From positions 1 to 26,877 of the forward strand of contig JAFGND010000081.1 in assembly GCA_016927185.1 (NCBI GenBank): a stretch of DNA of 26,877 nucleotides. Reading direction: 5' to 3'. Position numbers and translations under genes: made by a program. The stretch is from Candidatus Coatesiibacteriota bacterium (GTDB lineage: Bacteria > JAFGND01). The notes beneath the pieces were generated by a model, which saw only the letters and a program-made list of their open reading frames with translations, was not told the DNA's origin and made no database searches. This document shows, piece after piece, positions 23,937 to 26,877 of this stretch (its first letter is position 1; each line of letters begins with the position of its first letter).

Positions 23937-26567
23937 TTATTTGGTAATCATTTCTGATTTCATTTTGGGGAAGATTTTTTGGGTTTCCTTGTAAAGCCTG
24001 TCTTCAGAATATACTTTTACGAATTCTCCCTTGTTGTCACTTAAGAGTTTAAGTGCACTTGTCTTGTTACCAAGGAGATATTCTGCATAACCATTTCTTA
24101 CTCTGAAATCCCATGCTATCGTATAATTATCCGCACCTGCTTGAACAAATTGTTTTCTCATATTAACTACTTTATCAATAATCTTTTTTGCAGTTTTGAA
24201 ATCCTTTTTATCAAGTAAATACAAGTCAACTAGTGATTTAATATTATCCAGGCCAGCAGGTTCTATGTTCATTGCAATGAGAAATGCCTGTTCTGCTTCA
24301 TCGAATTTTCCTTGATTTTGAAGCAATACACCATATAATCTGTAACAACTATCTAAATCATAACTTTTCAAAGGAAAGATAGACTCCATTATTTTCAGAT
24401 AAGAAGGTATTTCTTCACGCGTATAGTCAAAATCCTTCATCTTGCTTATAACAGCATGAACATGACTGTAATTGGTTACCTTGAAAGGTGGTTTCAGATT
24501 AATCCATTTATCAATAAGCTTTTTATCTTTTAAATCGAATTTTATTTCAGTTATATCTGGATATATTCTTGGCATTACTGGAAGGATTTCAAAATACAGT
24601 TTTCTTGTTTCTGGATTTTCGTGTTCCTTTTCTAATGTATTATAGCTTATCTCAACCATATACCTGAATGCTTCAATATAGCTTTGATGAGCTGCTTTAA
24701 CCAGCTCTGGAAGTGCTTTTTGGAATTCTTTTTGTTTTAGATATGCAACAGCTTTGTCATGATGAAGAAGAGCATAATCAGGGCATATTGATGACAAATA
24801 ATCATATATTTCAGATGATTTTCTGTAGCAATTCAGGGAGAGATTTGAATAATTCTCTTTCTTTCCTATTCCCGAGTTTTTATCAAAAAATTTATGATAT
24901 GAATGAAGAAATTCATTCCATTCACCAAGTCTTGTATATGAACCTCCCAATCTGTACCATGCATAAAAATAGTAAGGATCATTTTTTACGGATTCATTAA
25001 GGTAGCCTATTGCTTCTTCAAGAAAAAGATCATGTCTTTCAAGGGGACTTAAGAATCTGTTTTTTATATTGTTATTTACATCTGTTTGATAATTTTCAAA
25101 CTTCTCCTTGAAAACTTCCATATATCTATGCCCAACTGAACCACTTCGTTCTGCATTTATAAGCTTGATATCCTCTCTCGCATAATAAATGAAGCTGATG
25201 CATATAAGCAATGTAATCCCTAATACGTATTTTTTTAAATTCGGTTTTTCAGATAGATTGTATTTCCCCCAATAATCAGTATTCTGGAATACCCCCATAT
25301 GAATGCCAGCAAGGAAGAATATCAATCCCAGGACAGAGAATACCCTCATTCCAACACCTAACATCATGTCAACTAACGAAGCGAATAAACCTACTCCTAT
25401 TATATAGAAAACTTGATGTTCATTTTTATCCAGTTTTAATATTTCAGGAGACAGGAAGAAACCTCTAATCCATGTATAAAGAACAATCAAACTTAAAATC
25501 AAACCTACTATTCCTGCTGTTCCCATTATCTCCAGAATTTCATTCTCTGCATTTAATGTATTATTTGACACTCCAATAAACCCATAGAAGGGATTTCTGA
25601 AACGTGGAAAGAAAATCTGGAAATTTCCTGTTCCGACACCTAAAACAGGAGCAGATTTCCACATTTTTATACTGGATTGCCATATTACTTTTCTTATTTT
25701 CATTGTACCTCTGCCTCCTATATAAGGAAGCTTTTCTTCAAAGAAATAAAAGACAAGGAAAACAATTATTATTGATGCGAGGAAAGATAATCCAAGTCTT
25801 ATTCTAAGTTTTCTTGATTTTACAAAGTATAATCCTGCTCCAATGAAAACAATGAAAACATTAAGTGTACCAGCTCTTGCTTTGGTCAGATAGAGTGCCC
25901 AGATTTGAATGGCAGCTGCCATCAGGTAAAGAAATCTTAATATTATGTTTTTATCTGTTATAGAGAAATATGCAGTCAGACAAAGTCCTATTGCCAGGGT
26001 AGTTGCCAGCCAGGTTGGGTTACCTATTGTTGAGCATATTCTGTCCCTGTTAACTCCCTGCTTTCCTACCCATGGGATTGGCGACATGTCATAAGCGCTT
26101 AATATTCCTATCAATGCAACAATAACAATACTGAACAATAATATATAAAAAACATTCCTGTATTGAGTTCTTGAGAGGGAAAGCTGTGAACCAAGGAAAA
26201 AAAGCATTACTGCAGGGAAGAAATATCTCAGATAATACCATGAAGCGAATTTGAATTCTGCGATAAAGATTGCATTTATAACCAAATATAGCGAATAGAC
26301 AAGAATGCTGTATAGAGGCAATCCTCTAAGAAATCTGAATTCTTTTTCCTTGAATGTCTTTATCAACCATATTATTATTATTGGAATGAACATGACATGA
26401 GCAACTAATGGTTTTGATGTATGAACATTAAATGCATTAACCAATAATATCAACAGAATTCCTGCCAGCATTAGTCCGCTGAGAAGGATATAAGCAATGT
26501 TTAAGAAATCAGGTTTTGATTTATCTGCTTCTCTTGATTCTGAATATTTCTGTTTTCGCTTTGCCAT
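23937..26567 (-). CDS. O-antigen ligase/polymerase-like (Wzy_C) membrane protein with C-terminal TPRs
   Basis: This 876-residue protein has two parts. The N-terminal half has about a dozen membrane segments (to about residue 450) and the Wzy_C landmarks GNPTWLATTLAIGL, LTKARAG and GVGTGNFQIFFPRF. The ligase-type histidine position (usually HNEYL) here reads AENEILEI. The C-terminal half (about 505-870) is helical with TPR features: YYFYAWYRLGGSYTRLGEW, KAVAYLKQKEFQKALPELV and YGVLLQNQGKFDEAEQAFLI. Family members polymerise or ligate glycan chains on the periplasmic face using undecaprenyl-linked sugars; which of these it does is unclear. There is no Shine-Dalgarno before ATG 26567. TTGACA at 26602-26607 and AATTGA at 26580-26585 are near. 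The following PorU-like gene is only 1 nt away, implying one transcript. Confidence 0.88.
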   Translation of the reverse strand: MAKRKQKYSESREADKSKPDFLNIAYILLSGLMLAGILLILLVNAFNVHTSKPLVAHVMFIPIIIIWLIKTFKEKEFRFLRGLPLYSILVYSLYLVINAIFIAEFKFASWYYLRYFFPAVMLFFLGSQLSLSRTQYRNVFYILLFSIVIVALIGILSAYDMSPIPWVGKQGVNRDRICSTIGNPTWLATTLAIGLCLTAYFSITDKNIILRFLYLMAAAIQIWALYLTKARAGTLNVFIVFIGAGLYFVKSRKLRIRLGLSFLASIIIVFLVFYFFEEKLPYIGGRGTMKIRKVIWQSSIKMWKSAPVLGVGTGNFQIFFPRFRNPFYGFIGVSNNTLNAENEILEIMGTAGIVGLILSLIVLYTWIRGFFLSPEILKLDKNEHQVFYIIGVGLFASLVDMMLGVGMRVFSVLGLIFFLAGIHMGVFQNTDYWGKYNLSEKPNLKKYVLGITLLICISFIYYAREDIKLINAERSGSVGHRYMEVFKEKFENYQTDVNNNIKNRFLSPLERHDLFLEEAIGYLNESVKNDPYYFYAWYRLGGSYTRLGEWNEFLHSYHKFFDKNSGIGKKENYSNLSLNCYRKSSEIYDYLSSICPDYALLHHDKAVAYLKQKEFQKALPELVKAAHQSYIEAFRYMVEISYNTLEKEHENPETRKLYFEILPVMPRIYPDITEIKFDLKDKKLIDKWINLKPPFKVTNYSHVHAVISKMKDFDYTREEIPSYLKIMESIFPLKSYDLDSCYRLYGVLLQNQGKFDEAEQAFLIAMNIEPAGLDNIKSLVDLYLLDKKDFKTAKKIIDKVVNMRKQFVQAGADNYTIAWDFRVRNGYAEYLLGNKTSALKLLSDNKGEFVKVYSEDRLYKETQKIFPKMKSEMITK

Positions 26568-26579
26568 AATGACATGAGC

Positions 26580-26607
26580 TCAATTTAATCAGTTAAATAT
26601 TTGTCAA
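26580..26607 (-). promoter_or_regulatory. putative promoter of the ligase/sortase operon
   Basis: TTGACA at 26607-26602, 16-nt spacer, AATTGA at 26585-26580, and 12 nt to ATG 26567. The second box and its following GC are identical to those before the MORN lipoprotein gene (AATTGAGC). Confidence 0.4.
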
Positions 26608-26687
26608 TGATAATTAATCCTGAGGACTACCCAGTTTTTCAAGAGTCAAGAGACTTATTTAGTTTATTGCTAAACAAATAATTTAGA

Positions 26688-26758
26688 TATAAAGATAAGA
26701 CACCAGCTTTATTTAGCCTCTTCTTAAGGAAAAACTATAAAGATAATATGCTGGTGTC
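26688..26758. repeat. interleaved direct and inverted repeat
   Basis: TATAAAGATAA occurs twice (26688-26698 and 26736-26746). Right after the first copy is GACACCAGC (26699-26707). Three nt after the second copy is its inverse complement GCTGGTGTC (26750-26758). The 9-bp inverted repeat is perfect with a 42-nt spacer and is GC-rich relative to its surroundings. It could be a paired protein-binding site, a structured RNA or a small mobile-element remnant. Confidence 0.55.
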
Positions 26759-26877
26759 AGGAACTGTTCTTAAATATACATTATAATGTTCAAGGTAAAA
26801 TCATACTTATACAGACTGTAAATAATATATCAAGCATTGTCTTTGTTAATGATAATAATTCTTCAGCAAGTTATAAA

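Larger units (their letters stand above)
26568..26877. other. non-coding right end upstream of the ligase/sortase operon
   Basis: No gene can be supported in this 310-nt AT-rich stretch. It holds the putative promoter of the minus-strand operon, an 11-bp direct repeat combined with a 9-bp inverted repeat (26688-26758), and a small palindrome GAAC-T-GTTC (26761-26769). A plus-strand ATG at 26849 runs off the edge after nine codons without a ribosome binding site and is not called. Confidence 0.7.

Noticed and set aside
26849-26877. Start of a gene on the plus strand at the right edge
   Set aside because: Only nine codons are visible, with no Shine-Dalgarno; cannot be supported.

Overview
The window is an AT-rich bacterial chromosome segment (about one third G+C by eye) using the standard code. 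It is almost fully coding and shows no mobile element, CRISPR array, tRNA or rRNA. Two markers point to the FCB (Fibrobacterota-Chlorobiota-Bacteroidota) side of the tree. One is a PorU-like C25-family sortase with a C-terminal beta-sandwich domain; the other is a secreted beta-propeller protein ending in a type IX secretion (T9SS)-style sorting domain. A complete V-type rather than F-type rotary ATPase suggests an anaerobe. A Cloacimonadota- or Delongbacteria-like lineage is my inference, not something the sequence proves.

Layout. 1-714 (-): N-terminal part of a DUF2723 membrane glycosyltransferase-like protein, running off the left edge. 766-2190 (-): secreted PQQ-like propeller with T9SS-type tail, ending at a strong intrinsic terminator. 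2362-3597 (-): CinA. 3735-4817 (+): multipass membrane protein of unknown function, overlapping tail-to-tail with a DHH-family phosphoesterase (4773-5768, -). 5999-15384 (+): one tight operon of twelve genes, ordered PTS EIIA-like protein, an unannotated 39-residue membrane protein, V-ATPase H/G, C, I, K, F, E, A, B, D, and a universal-stress-like protein. 15390-18291 (-): ECF sigma factor, its membrane anti-sigma factor carrying a TonB-C-like domain, and a MORN-repeat lipoprotein. 18410-20076 (+): ATP-grasp enzyme coupled to a HAD hydrolase. 20069-26567 (-): O-antigen ligase/polymerase-like protein with TPRs followed 1 nt later by the PorU-like sortase. 26568-26877: non-coding, with an unusual combined direct and inverted repeat.

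How it fits together. The V-ATPase operon is bracketed by two signalling-type proteins (EIIA-like and Usp-like), suggesting regulation of the pump by metabolic state. The right end pairs a glycan ligase/polymerase-like membrane protein with a sortase of the type that, in T9SS organisms, attaches secreted proteins to lipopolysaccharide. The propeller protein at the left is a plausible substrate type. The sigma/anti-sigma pair and the MORN lipoprotein look like an envelope-sensing module. The window therefore combines energy conversion with cell-surface assembly. Three convergent gene pairs meet with overlap or a 5-nt gap, and several genes lack a Shine-Dalgarno sequence but have promoter-like boxes very close to their start codons.
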